From contig LUYE01000014.1 of assembly GCA_001602645.1 (NCBI GenBank), forward strand, positions 58,562 to 122,561: 64,000 nt of DNA, in the 5' to 3' direction. Numbering within the stretch: the first letter of the stretch is position 1; each line of letters starts with the position of its first letter. Positions 53,520 to 62,519 of this stretch are shown here, one piece after another. A program made the position numbers and the translations under genes. Source of the stretch: Methanosarcinales archaeon Methan_01. Lineage in GTDB: Archaea; Halobacteriota; Methanosarcinia; Methanotrichales; Methanotrichaceae. Under the pieces are notes generated by a model. That model ran no database searches, had not been told where the DNA came from, and saw only the letters and a program-made list of their open reading frames with translations.

Positions 53520-54434
53520 TTGAGGGTTCTTGTCACTGGAGGGGCCGGGTTCATCGGCTCAAACCTCGTGGAGGATCTGCTGGCCTCTGGCATGGATGTG
53601 GTGGTTCTGGACAATTTCACCACCGGAAGCCGAGAAAACCTGGTGGGTTTATCCAGGAAATTGGAGGTCGTAGAGGGCAGCTGCCTCGACCTGCCAAACC
53701 TCGATTTGAACCCCGACGGCATATACCATCTTGGAGTTCCGTCCTCCTCGCCGATGTACAAGAGGGATCCGAGGCTGGTGGGCGAGGCGATCAACGGGAT
53801 GATCGCCGTCCTGGAGCTGGCAAAAAAGACCGGATCCAGGGTCGTCTACGCCTCCACCTCCTCCCTCTACAGCGGCCAGACGCCGCCCCACAGGGAGGAT
53901 ATGGAGGTCCTCGTCACCGACTACTACACCGAGGCCCGGTTCGCCATGGAGAGGATGGCGGAATTGTACAGAAAGCTCTTCGGCGTCAGGGCCGTAGGCA
54001 TGAGGTTCTTCTCCGTATACGGCCCGAGGGAGGGGGCGAAGAGGCAGTACGCGAACATCGTCACCCAGTTCCTCTGGGAGATGACGGCGGGGAGGGCCCC
54101 CGTCATCTACGGGGACGGCTCTCAAACCCGGGACTTCGTCTACGTCAAGGACGTCGTATCGGCCCTCCGGCTGGCCATGGTCTCCGATTGCACCGGGGCG
54201 CTGAACGTCGGCACCGGGAAGAGCTACAGCTTCAACGCCGTCGCCGAGATCCTGGCGGGGGAGATGGGGCATGATATCAGGGCTGAACACGTCGATAACC
54301 CCATCAAAAACTACGTCCGGGATACCTTGGCCGATACCAAAAAGGCAGAAGAGGTTCTCGGATTTCGGGCCAGGTACACCCTAGAAGAGGGGATAAGAGA
54401 GATCATCGATTACTATGGCGGAGACAGCCGTTAG
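53520..54434 (+). CDS. NAD-dependent sugar epimerase/dehydratase (GalE-like), unusual YxxxR
   Basis: 304 residues, TTG start. NAD site VLVTGGAGFIGSNLVEDLL; YASTSSLYSGQ provides the catalytic Ser/Thr; MRFFSVYGPREGAKRQYANIVTQFL and DFVYVKDVV are family-typical. The active-site motif, normally YxxxK, reads Y-TEA-R in TDYYTEARFAMERMAE, so the lysine appears replaced by arginine. It may be a 4-epimerase for UDP-sugars with altered chemistry, or a dehydratase-like relative. It lies between a GT4 and the ABC exporter. Confidence 0.78.
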   Translation: MRVLVTGGAGFIGSNLVEDLLASGMDVVVLDNFTTGSRENLVGLSRKLEVVEGSCLDLPNLDLNPDGIYHLGVPSSSPMYKRDPRLVGEAINGMIAVLELAKKTGSRVVYASTSSLYSGQTPPHREDMEVLVTDYYTEARFAMERMAELYRKLFGVRAVGMRFFSVYGPREGAKRQYANIVTQFLWEMTAGRAPVIYGDGSQTRDFVYVKDVVSALRLAMVSDCTGALNVGTGKSYSFNAVAEILAGEMGHDIRAEHVDNPIKNYVRDTLADTKKAEEVLGFRARYTLEEGIREIIDYYGGDSR

Positions 54435-54452
54435 ACGAGGAGCATTCCGGTC

Positions 54453-55274
54453 TTGCTCCACCGGGCAATGGCCTTGGTTCGAGGTCAAAAATTGATCACG
54501 CCGACCCACCTTCGAGATATATATGGATACCGAGATCTCATCCTGAGGCTTGCCTGGAGCGACTTCAAGCTCCGATACAAGAACTCGATCCTCGGGTTCT
54601 TCTGGTCGCTTCTGGAGCCCCTTCTTATGCTCCTCGTCCTGTACGTAGTATTCAGCCATCTGATGAAAATCCAGGTGGAGCACTACCAGCTCTTCCTCCT
54701 CCTGGGGATCATCCTCTGGAACTTCCTCGACCGGGGGACGTCGATGGGGATATTTGGGATCGTGGGAAAGCCCGCCCTCGTCCAGAAGGTTTACTTCCCC
54801 AGGGACGTTCTGATCATCTCAGCATGCACCACGGCTCTGATGATGACCGCCCTTGAGTTCATCGTCTTCGTCGCCTTCATGGCGGTCTTCGGGGTGGCGC
54901 CGACGGCGGCGGTCCTCTACTTCCCTTTGATCTTCGCCCTCCTCTTCGTCCTTGTCTACGGCCTCTCCCTCGCCCTCTCGGCCCTGAACGTCTACTTCCG
55001 GGACGTCCAGTTCATCTGGAGGGTGATCCTCCAGGCGGGGTTCTTCGCGACCCCCATACTTTACCCGATAACTATATTTCCCGCAGATCTTCAGAGGGTG
55101 GTGATGGCAAACCCCATGGCCCGGATCATCACCACCTCCCGAGACTCCGTCCTCTACGGGGCCGCTCCCGCCGCCGGAGACCTCGCCTACGTCGCCCTCG
55201 CAGCTGTCGTCATCCTCCTGGCCGGCTACCTGATCTTCGACCATTTCGAGCCGGGATTCGCGGAGGAGATCTAG
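54453..55274 (+). CDS. wzm: ABC-2 type polysaccharide export permease (Wzm-like)
   Basis: 273 residues with six hydrophobic segments. YRDLILRLAWSDFKLRYKNSILGFFWSLLEPLLMLLVLYVVF is the classic opening of Wzm/TagG/KpsM permeases, and VYFRDVQFIWRVILQAGFFATPILYPI the later signature. It should form the channel for a lipid-linked polysaccharide together with the ATPase encoded next. Start TTG 54453; ATG 54468 is a possible alternative. The gap to the ATPase gene is 2 nt. Confidence 0.92.
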   Translation: MLHRAMALVRGQKLITPTHLRDIYGYRDLILRLAWSDFKLRYKNSILGFFWSLLEPLLMLLVLYVVFSHLMKIQVEHYQLFLLLGIILWNFLDRGTSMGIFGIVGKPALVQKVYFPRDVLIISACTTALMMTALEFIVFVAFMAVFGVAPTAAVLYFPLIFALLFVLVYGLSLALSALNVYFRDVQFIWRVILQAGFFATPILYPITIFPADLQRVVMANPMARIITTSRDSVLYGAAPAAGDLAYVALAAVVILLAGYLIFDHFEPGFAEEI

Positions 55275-55276
55275 AT

Positions 55277-56551
55277 ATGGCCTCGGATCGGGGTGTGGAG
55301 GTGGAAGGCCTATCAAAGACCTTCAGGATACCCCATGAGAAGAGGGCGACGGTCTTTGAGACCCTGGCGGGGGCTCTCCGGAAGAACGAGTACGAGGTCT
55401 TCAACGTCCTGGAGGACGTCACCTTCTCGGTGACCGAAGGCGAGTGCGTCGGGATCATCGGCGACAACGGCTCCGGCAAGTCCACCCTCCTGAAGGTGAT
55501 CGCCAACATCCTCCGCCCCACCAAAGGCAGGGTCGCGGTCCGGGGGAGGATGACCCCCTTCCTCGAGCTGGGCGTCGGCTTCCAGCCCGACCTCACCGTC
55601 CGGGAGAACGTCGGGATGTACGCCACCATCATGGGCCTATCGAACGGGATGATCCGCGATCGAATCGAAGACGTCATCGAGTTTGCGGGCCTCGGGAGGT
55701 TTGAGGACGCGAAGTTGAAGAACCTATCTTCAGGGATGCAGGTCCGCCTCGCCTTCTCGACGGCGATCCAGACCGATCCTGATATCCTACTCATCGACGA
55801 GGTCCTGGCCGTCGGGGACATGGAGTTTCAGCAGAAGTGCTTTGAGGTCTTCAAGAGGTACAGGAGGGAGGGGGTTACCATCCTCTTCGTCTCCCACGAC
55901 CTCGGCGCAGTCCGGCGGTTCTGCGACAAGGCCCTCCTCCTCAGTCACGGCAGGCAAGTCGCCTTCGGGGAGACGGGGGATATCATCGACCGGTACGTCT
56001 ACGGCGGCGAGGGGCGCGATCGGCCGGAAGGGGCAAGGACCGAGGGCGGAGGAAGCGGCGCTACCGGAGAGGAGGTTGTAGCCGCCCAGCCGGAAGCTCC
56101 GCCGATAGAAGAGGCGGCCGCCAAGCCCAGACGGTGGGGGGACGGTAGGGTCGTCATTGCCGAGGTCGAGCTCCTGGACAAGTTCGGCGCCCGGGGCGAG
56201 AGGTTCAGCTCCTTCGACCCCATGACGGTGAGGATCCGCTACTATGCGAAGGAGAGGGTCGCTGACCCCATCTTTGGGATCGCCCTCTACGACGATATGG
56301 GGCGTCACCTCTACGGGACGAATACGGAGCTGAAGGACCATCCGATCGAGAGCGTCCAGGGGGAGGGAAAGGTCGACCTCCAGGTCGCGAGAATACCGAT
56401 GCTGGCGGGGAAGTTCTTCCTGACGGTGGCAGCCCACACCCGGGATGGAAAGCCTTATGACTGGCTAGATAAGCAGTATTCTTTCGAGGTCGTCCCCGCC
56501 GGGAGGGACGCCGGGATCATCGAGGTACCCTGCCGGTGGGCGAGAGAATGA
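55277..56551 (+). CDS. wzt: ABC polysaccharide export ATPase with C-terminal carbohydrate-binding-type domain (Wzt-like)
   Basis: 424 residues. The ATPase half has Walker A GDNGSGKST (62-70), signature LSSGMQ (150-155), Walker B ILLIDEVLAVGD (170-181) and FVSHDLG. After a Glu/Ala/Gly linker (about 238-278) a C-terminal domain of about 140 residues (GDGRVVIAEVELLDKFG ... FDPMTVRIRYYAKERVADPIFGIALYDDMGRHLYGTNT) matches the Wzt_C beta-sandwich. In bacteria that domain binds the modified non-reducing end of the O-antigen before export. Here it suggests recognition of a capped glycan. ATGA overlap with the next gene. Confidence 0.92.
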   Translation: MASDRGVEVEGLSKTFRIPHEKRATVFETLAGALRKNEYEVFNVLEDVTFSVTEGECVGIIGDNGSGKSTLLKVIANILRPTKGRVAVRGRMTPFLELGVGFQPDLTVRENVGMYATIMGLSNGMIRDRIEDVIEFAGLGRFEDAKLKNLSSGMQVRLAFSTAIQTDPDILLIDEVLAVGDMEFQQKCFEVFKRYRREGVTILFVSHDLGAVRRFCDKALLLSHGRQVAFGETGDIIDRYVYGGEGRDRPEGARTEGGGSGATGEEVVAAQPEAPPIEEAAAKPRRWGDGRVVIAEVELLDKFGARGERFSSFDPMTVRIRYYAKERVADPIFGIALYDDMGRHLYGTNTELKDHPIESVQGEGKVDLQVARIPMLAGKFFLTVAAHTRDGKPYDWLDKQYSFEVVPAGRDAGIIEVPCRWARE

Positions 56552-58623
56552 GCCGTAGGGCGAAAAACTCGGAATTTGAATTCTCCCGAAAGGGATTTGG
56601 AGGACGCACTATAGTAGTTATAGGTTCTTTTATCCTTTTGGCAATTGCCTTATTTTCTGCTGGATGTATAGAGGGTGATCCAGAAGATATTCGGCCGGTT
56701 CGTCCTTATGATGTCGATTTCCTCGGCCATTCTATCCCAGGTTCACTGGTCTCTAACAGTTTCTATTCGATAAAGATCGATCTAATAAATAAGGGCTCGG
56801 AAAGTTGGAATCCTGATGGTGAAGAACCCGTCCGTCTGTCATACCATTGGCTCAAGGAGGGTGACCTGGTCCTTTTGGACGGATACAGGACCGAATTGCC
56901 CTCTGAGGTGTGGCCAGGCGAGAATTTAGAGATCCTCGTTATTGTAAAAACGCCCTCTGAGCCCGGAAGGCACACTCTGGTGATAGATCCTGTAAAAGAG
57001 GGCGTCACCTGGTTTGAAGAGGGTGGATCTCGCCCTCTGGTATTGAATGTCACGATAGAGGAGATCCCATTTATCGACGGCCTGGATTATGAATGCCAAT
57101 ACGGATCAATAAACGAGCTTGAGGAGCTGATCGAGGGGACTCTAAGGTCTTCGGCCACCTCATTTGAGGGGAGGTCGGGAAGGGTCTACGGCTTCTTTGC
57201 GGGCTCAGGATACCCGCAGATATGGGTCCGGGACAGCGCCACGATCATCCCCACGGCGAGATTCTTTTATGGAGATGCTCTAATTAAAACTTGGATTGAG
57301 GAGTTTCTCTTCTATCAGGCGGAGAGCGGATCAGTTTACGATTTCGTATCGCCGACGGTGAGGGACAAGAATACCGTCGAGACCGACCAGGAGACGAGCC
57401 TCGTCCATTCTGCATATCAATACTATAGGATCTCCGGGGACGAAGATTGGCTTAACAAGGACGTAAACGGCAGGACCGTAATATCACGGCTGGATATGTC
57501 CTTGAGATATCTATTGGATTATAAGTATAACAGCACTTATGGCCTTATCGAGGGCGCCTATACGGCGGACTGGGGCGACGTCCAGTTTGAAGACCAGCTG
57601 GGGACGGACATCACAAACGAGAGCCATATGAATTGCGACATATACGACAACTCAATGTTTTATAAAGCCTGCAACGAGCTGTCCATCATGTACTCGGCGT
57701 CAGATGATCAGGAAAATGCTGCTTTCTGGAGCGAGACCGCCGAGTCGATTCGCGATAATGCGAACCTTCATCTCTGGGATGAGGATAGGGTATACTACAG
57801 GGTTCGCGTCCCCATGCTGAGCTTCGATTTCGAGGAGGAGGATATCTTCCCGATGGGCGGAAATGCGGTGGCCGTCCAATCCCGTCTGGCGAACGAGACT
57901 CAGGCGTCGAAGATCTTCAAGAACGCTGTCGAGAGAAAGGAGATGATAAACTCGACGACCATAGGATGTGTCCTCAATCCGCCCTATCCCGAAGGATTCT
58001 TCGCAAATCCCATTATGGACGAGGAGTACGAGTATCAGAATGGTGGCCAGTGGGACTGGTTCGCTGGAAGGCTGATCCTTGCCAAGTTTGAAAACGGGTT
58101 CAGCGAAGATGCGATCTTGCATCTTGAGGAGATATCAGCCCAAAATCTTCGATCTGGAGGCCTCTTCGAGTGGTATACCCTCGAAGGCGAAGGACGGGGG
58201 AGCGGAGACTTTGCCGGAAGCGCCGGGGTCTTGGGGCAGGCGATAATCGAAGGCTATTTCGGCGTATATCTATCCCAGGATCGTCTGGAGATGAAGCCGA
58301 GGCTTGGAGTCCAAAACGGCTCTATAAGCTTATTTGAGCCCTCAACGGCCCTAAAGGTCTCTTACGACTACGGTGTCGCCCAGAAAAGTATCATATTTTT
58401 TAATTACGATAGCAATGTCCAGAATAGCTACAACATAAGTCTGCGAATTCCGGGAGGCAAATATGCCTCTGAAGTTCTGCTGGATGATCTTCCCGTCCGA
58501 TTCGAAACGCTTAAGAATGGAGACGATCGATATGTTACGTTCAGTGGGTATCCCGGGAGTCACAAAGCCGTGATAGAGCTTGTCCAGAGCTACGAGATGA
58601 GCGAGAAGTTAGAGGTGCAATAA
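56548..58623 (+). CDS. Surface lipoprotein (alpha/alpha)6-barrel glycosidase-like protein
   Basis: 691 residues from ATG 56548, which overlaps the wzt stop (ATGA); GTG 56536 is possible. A basic N-region and hydrophobic segment (TIVVIGSFILLAIALFSAGC) end in the lipobox SAGC, so it should be lipid-anchored outside. Residues about 55-170 form an Ig-like domain (IDLINKGSESWNPDGEEPVRLSYHWL, resembling NBR1/W-containing Ig folds). The remainder has glycosidase helical-barrel motifs: YPQIWVRDSATIIPTARFF, TDQETSLVHSAYQYY, YTADWGDVQ, YDNSMFYKACNE, GGQWDWFAGRLI. It may trim or process the exported glycan. Substrate unknown. Confidence 0.78.
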   Translation: MSRRAKNSEFEFSRKGFGGRTIVVIGSFILLAIALFSAGCIEGDPEDIRPVRPYDVDFLGHSIPGSLVSNSFYSIKIDLINKGSESWNPDGEEPVRLSYHWLKEGDLVLLDGYRTELPSEVWPGENLEILVIVKTPSEPGRHTLVIDPVKEGVTWFEEGGSRPLVLNVTIEEIPFIDGLDYECQYGSINELEELIEGTLRSSATSFEGRSGRVYGFFAGSGYPQIWVRDSATIIPTARFFYGDALIKTWIEEFLFYQAESGSVYDFVSPTVRDKNTVETDQETSLVHSAYQYYRISGDEDWLNKDVNGRTVISRLDMSLRYLLDYKYNSTYGLIEGAYTADWGDVQFEDQLGTDITNESHMNCDIYDNSMFYKACNELSIMYSASDDQENAAFWSETAESIRDNANLHLWDEDRVYYRVRVPMLSFDFEEEDIFPMGGNAVAVQSRLANETQASKIFKNAVERKEMINSTTIGCVLNPPYPEGFFANPIMDEEYEYQNGGQWDWFAGRLILAKFENGFSEDAILHLEEISAQNLRSGGLFEWYTLEGEGRGSGDFAGSAGVLGQAIIEGYFGVYLSQDRLEMKPRLGVQNGSISLFEPSTALKVSYDYGVAQKSIIFFNYDSNVQNSYNISLRIPGGKYASEVLLDDLPVRFETLKNGDDRYVTFSGYPGSHKAVIELVQSYEMSEKLEVQ

Positions 58624-58624
58624 G

Positions 58625-59935
58625 TTGGAAACCTTTGAGATCCGCGACGAGGAGATCGATGTCGAAGAGATCATGCGCAAAATCAGGGAGAACATCCGCA
58701 TGAGGAGAGAGGCTGGTATCTACCCCGAGGGCGAGATCGAGGAGATCTCTCCTACCCCAACTTCAGGATCTTGCCATCCAGACCAGATCGGTGATGCGGG
58801 GGCAATCGGCCTCTCCCCGGAAGCGAGAAGGGATCTCGATTACATAAACTCCAGCTGGGAAGTGGAGAACAAGGGATACTTCATCACCTCCCACCGCCCT
58901 GTAGCTGGCAGGTTTCTGATCCGGGGGCGCGAGCTCGTCCACGGCGAGGTGAGAAGGTACGTCGACCCGGCGATATGGAAGCAGAGGGAGTTCAACGCCA
59001 GCACGACCCGGCTTCTAAACGAGGTCGCAAGATCCCTGGAGGAGATTGGAGGCAGGCTCGCAAAGCTCGATGCAGCGCTCCAGGAGGCGAGGTCTGAGAC
59101 GATCGAGGAGCGGGCCAGAAGAGAGGCGAACGCTGTCATATCGGCGTATGACCTGGAGATCAAGAGCATGGACTCCCTCGCCTCGATCCTGGAAGGGAAG
59201 CTTAAGGACTTCGAGGACATCCCCCTCTCCTCCGACGCTGCCGACCACGACGGGGTGAACTACTTCGTCTTCGAGGAGGCCTTCCGCGGGTCGAGGGAGA
59301 CCATAAAGGAAAGGCAGGCGGCTTTCGTCCGGTACTTCGAGGGGTCGAAGAACGTCCTCGACATCGGTTGCGGGAGGGGCGAGTTCCTGGAGCTCCTCCG
59401 GGATTCTGGGATCGGCGGGCGCGGGATCGATTCGAACGAGGACATGGTGGAGTTCTGCAGGTCCAGGGGCCTCGACGTCGAAAGGATCGACGCCATCGCC
59501 TACCTCGAAGGGCTCGAAGACAAAAGTCTCGACGGGGTCTTCCTCGACCAGGTCGTCGAGCACCTCCGGCCCGACTACATGGTGAAGCTGCTCGGCCTAT
59601 GCAACAAGAAGATGAAGTACGGCCATCACATAGTCGTGGAGACGGTGAACCCGTTATCTTTCACATCGCTGGCCAACTTCTACATCGATCTGACCCATGT
59701 GAGGCCGGTCCATCCGGAGACGCTGAGGTTTCTGTTTGGGGTGGTGGGGTTCAGGGAGGTAGAGGTGAGGTTCTTCTCATTGGTTCCGGATGAAGGGAGA
59801 CTTAAGATGGTAGAACAAGAGGAGGTTGATGAGGAGTCAAAAAATAGATTTGAGACAATCTATAATAAAAATATCGCTATTATGAACAGCGTCCTCTTTG
59901 GGGCTCAGGATTATGCAGCGATCGGGAAGAAGTGA
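58625..59935 (+). CDS. SAM-dependent methyltransferase with N-terminal helical region (O-antigen capping type)
   Basis: 436 residues, TTG start directly after the glycosidase gene. Residues 10-30 and about 115-200 are helical and heptad-like (TTRLLNEVARSLEEIGGRLAKLDAALQEA). The methyltransferase domain has motif I VLDIGCGRGEFLELL (244-258), acidic DSNEDM (269-274), and GVFLDQVVEHLRP; THVRPVHPETLRFLF is shared with methyltransferases from bacterial Wzm/Wzt clusters. It resembles the methyltransferase part of WbdD-type chain terminators; no kinase domain is visible. It may cap the glycan with a methyl group that Wzt recognises. That role is inference. Confidence 0.8.
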   Translation: METFEIRDEEIDVEEIMRKIRENIRMRREAGIYPEGEIEEISPTPTSGSCHPDQIGDAGAIGLSPEARRDLDYINSSWEVENKGYFITSHRPVAGRFLIRGRELVHGEVRRYVDPAIWKQREFNASTTRLLNEVARSLEEIGGRLAKLDAALQEARSETIEERARREANAVISAYDLEIKSMDSLASILEGKLKDFEDIPLSSDAADHDGVNYFVFEEAFRGSRETIKERQAAFVRYFEGSKNVLDIGCGRGEFLELLRDSGIGGRGIDSNEDMVEFCRSRGLDVERIDAIAYLEGLEDKSLDGVFLDQVVEHLRPDYMVKLLGLCNKKMKYGHHIVVETVNPLSFTSLANFYIDLTHVRPVHPETLRFLFGVVGFREVEVRFFSLVPDEGRLKMVEQEEVDEESKNRFETIYNKNIAIMNSVLFGAQDYAAIGKK

Positions 59936-59970
59936 TCTATAATTATATCTATAATGGATTGTGGTTTGGG

Positions 59971-61017
59971 ATGAAAATTGCAGTATGTGCCGTTCAGGTT
60001 CCTTTTGTAAGAGGCGGTGCTGAATCACATTGTGATAACTTATGCAGAGAACTTATAAATAGAGGACATGTAGTAGAACATGTTAAACTTCCTTTTAAAT
60101 GGTATCCACCACAAGAGATTATAAGCCATGCCCTAATGTGGAGATTGTTGGACTTATCAGAGAGCAACGGTTATAAAATTGATGGCGTTATCGCCACAAA
60201 ATTCCCTTCATATATGGTTAGACATACGAATAAGGTGGTCTGGCTGTTACACCAGTATAGAGCTGCGTACGATCGTGCCTTTACAGAATTTGATGACCTT
60301 CTACCATATGGTAAGATGGGGGATATCATTCGGAAAAAGATTTACTATATGGATAAAAAGTATCTTGCTGAATCAAAAAAGATATTTACAAATGCTCAGA
60401 ATACGGCAGATAGGCTTTTGAAATATAATAAACTTCATGGGGAAGTCCTTTACCATCCCCCACCTTTGATGGGTCGCTATTATTGTGATGACTATCGAGA
60501 TTATATTTTTTATCCCAGCAGAATTGACTCAATGAAGAGACAAGAATTGATGATAAGGAGCATGAAGCATATAAGTAGTGAATTGAGACTCAAAGTTGCC
60601 GGAACTGGACCTCACTTGAATGATTGCATGAAGCTGGCTAAGAATATCGGAGTTGGTGATAGAGTAGATTTCCTGGGTTATGTACCTGATGAACAGCTTC
60701 TGGATCTTTACGCCAATTCATCCTGTGTTGCTTACGTGCCCGTCGATGAAGACTTTGGTTATGTTACATTGGAGGGGTTTCTATCAAAGAAACCGGTTGT
60801 TACCTGCGAAGATTCTGGAGGACCTTTAGAGTTTGTTGACGATTCTGTAAATGGTTATGTCGCCAAGCCAGATCCAAAAGATATTGCACGAAAAGTTAAT
60901 TATTTATATGATAATCAGTTATGTAACCGGTTTGGTGAGAAAGGATACTCTAAGATAAAATCAATGAATCTCTCTTGGGATCGAGTTATCGATAGACTGG
61001 TAGAGGCTATAGAGTGA
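59971..61017 (+). CDS. Glycosyltransferase family 4, AT-rich, cluster member 4
   Basis: 348 residues. ATG 59971 (MKIAVCAVQVPFVRGGAESHCDNLCREL) is preferred over the ATG-less leader from 59932. Donor side: FYPSRIDSMKRQELMIRSM and EX7E in PVDEDFGYVTLEGFLSKKPVVTC. Base composition drops sharply relative to the genes before it (AT-rich codons such as AAA, ATA, TTA), suggesting acquisition from a low-GC source together with the next two genes. Confidence 0.83.
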   Translation: MKIAVCAVQVPFVRGGAESHCDNLCRELINRGHVVEHVKLPFKWYPPQEIISHALMWRLLDLSESNGYKIDGVIATKFPSYMVRHTNKVVWLLHQYRAAYDRAFTEFDDLLPYGKMGDIIRKKIYYMDKKYLAESKKIFTNAQNTADRLLKYNKLHGEVLYHPPPLMGRYYCDDYRDYIFYPSRIDSMKRQELMIRSMKHISSELRLKVAGTGPHLNDCMKLAKNIGVGDRVDFLGYVPDEQLLDLYANSSCVAYVPVDEDFGYVTLEGFLSKKPVVTCEDSGGPLEFVDDSVNGYVAKPDPKDIARKVNYLYDNQLCNRFGEKGYSKIKSMNLSWDRVIDRLVEAIE

Positions 61018-61063
61018 AGAAATCCTGGGATTAGCTTTTATAGATGTTTCTGGAGCAGGTCAA

Positions 61064-62356
61064 ATGAGGGTAGCATATTTTACGCCAATAACACCACAAA
61101 AAACAGGAATTGCTGATTATTCGGAGAAAGAGGTGCTACCATATCTGAAGAGCTATATCGATATAGATTTATTTATAGACAAAAATATACAGCCGACGAA
61201 TCCCTCTACCCGGGATAATTTTAATATCTATTCGTATTTTGAATATAAGCAACGTAAAAATGAATATGACGCAATTATTTATAACATGGGAAACAATCAA
61301 TATCATAAATTCATTTACGATTCTATCTTAAACGAACAGGGAATAACCATATTACACGATATATATCTGCATGGATTCCTATGGAGTTGGACAAAAAATA
61401 GGGGGGATGAACGAAGATATATTGAGGAATATAAGTATTGTTATGGAGAATTGGGTGTTGAAATCGCAAAAAAATCGATCAATTCTGGAACATATCCCGA
61501 ATTTGAATTCCCACTTATTAAAAGAATTATAGATAATAGTCTGGGTGTGGTCTGCCACAGCTATTATGGAATCCAAAAAGTTTTAAATGAGATGGATTCA
61601 GCTGTTATATCAAAAATAAATCATCCCTTCACAATATCTAATCTCACCACAAATCACCAATATTCAGATATCCAAACAATAAAAAATGGATATGGATTAA
61701 TAAAAAACCAACCAATTATAACCAGTTTTGGATTTATATCATCTCATAAAAGATATCATATCGTACTTAGAGCCTTTAAAAGATTCTTGCAAATATACCC
61801 AGATGCTGTTTTACTTTTGGTCGGCCAAGACTTAATGGGTATTGACAGATTAATATCAAGTTTATATTTACGGGATTCTGTCATCAAAACTGGATACGCA
61901 GCCCAGAAAGAGATCTTTAACTATTTAGCTATCTCAGATTTTTGTATTAATCTGAGATATCCCACGGCAGGCGAGACCAGCGGGAGCGTTTTGCAGCTCA
62001 TGGCGGCAGAAAAGCCGGTCATAGTTTCGAACGTGGGCTGGTTCTCGGAGATACCGAATAACTGCTGTCTGAAGGTCGACGTTGATTCGTATGAAGAAGA
62101 TATTTTGCTGCAATATATGAAGCTTCTTGCATCAGATGAGGTAATCAGGAAGATGATAGGCAAGAACGCCAAAGAATATGTGATGAAAGAGCACGATCCT
62201 CAAAAGATCGCCAAGGAATTATATATATTTATAAAAAATGTGCTAGAATGTAAGGAGTTAATTATAAATAAGGTCTCAAAGGAACTGTCTGATATTGGTG
62301 TAACTGAAGATGACTACGAACTTATAGAATTCATATTGAGAAATAACATATTATAA
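61064..62356 (+). CDS. Glycosyltransferase family 4, AT-rich with a GC-rich insert, cluster member 5
   Basis: 430 residues. MRVAYFTPITPQKTGIADYSEKEVLPYL is the start typical of GT4 enzymes acting in O-antigen synthesis (ADYS motif); donor part ITSFGFISSHKRYHIVLRAFKRFLQ and AGETSGSVLQLMAAEKPVIVSNVGW. Codons are AT-rich except for a short stretch about 61965-62105, coding PTAGETSGSVLQLMAAEKPV, which has the GC-rich style of the host genome. The C-terminal 60 residues are an additional helical extension. Confidence 0.82.
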   Translation: MRVAYFTPITPQKTGIADYSEKEVLPYLKSYIDIDLFIDKNIQPTNPSTRDNFNIYSYFEYKQRKNEYDAIIYNMGNNQYHKFIYDSILNEQGITILHDIYLHGFLWSWTKNRGDERRYIEEYKYCYGELGVEIAKKSINSGTYPEFEFPLIKRIIDNSLGVVCHSYYGIQKVLNEMDSAVISKINHPFTISNLTTNHQYSDIQTIKNGYGLIKNQPIITSFGFISSHKRYHIVLRAFKRFLQIYPDAVLLLVGQDLMGIDRLISSLYLRDSVIKTGYAAQKEIFNYLAISDFCINLRYPTAGETSGSVLQLMAAEKPVIVSNVGWFSEIPNNCCLKVDVDSYEEDILLQYMKLLASDEVIRKMIGKNAKEYVMKEHDPQKIAKELYIFIKNVLECKELIINKVSKELSDIGVTEDDYELIEFILRNNIL

Positions 62357-62519
62357 TATTAAGCCTCATCTGTTGTGTTGGAACGCAGTTAAATCAATTT
62401 CGAATCAATCACGCGGTCAAACCATTCGGGATTACACAAGGCAGCAAGCTGAACACAACTTTTATATAATAAAAAGCTTACAGCTCTATCGTGCGTACAA
62501 GTTTATCGGAGATGATAGT

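Noticed and set aside
62373..62519. N-terminal extension of the GT87 protein
   Set aside because: The extension spans a TATA-like box and encodes no conserved or membrane sequence; GTG 62520 places the first membrane segment normally.
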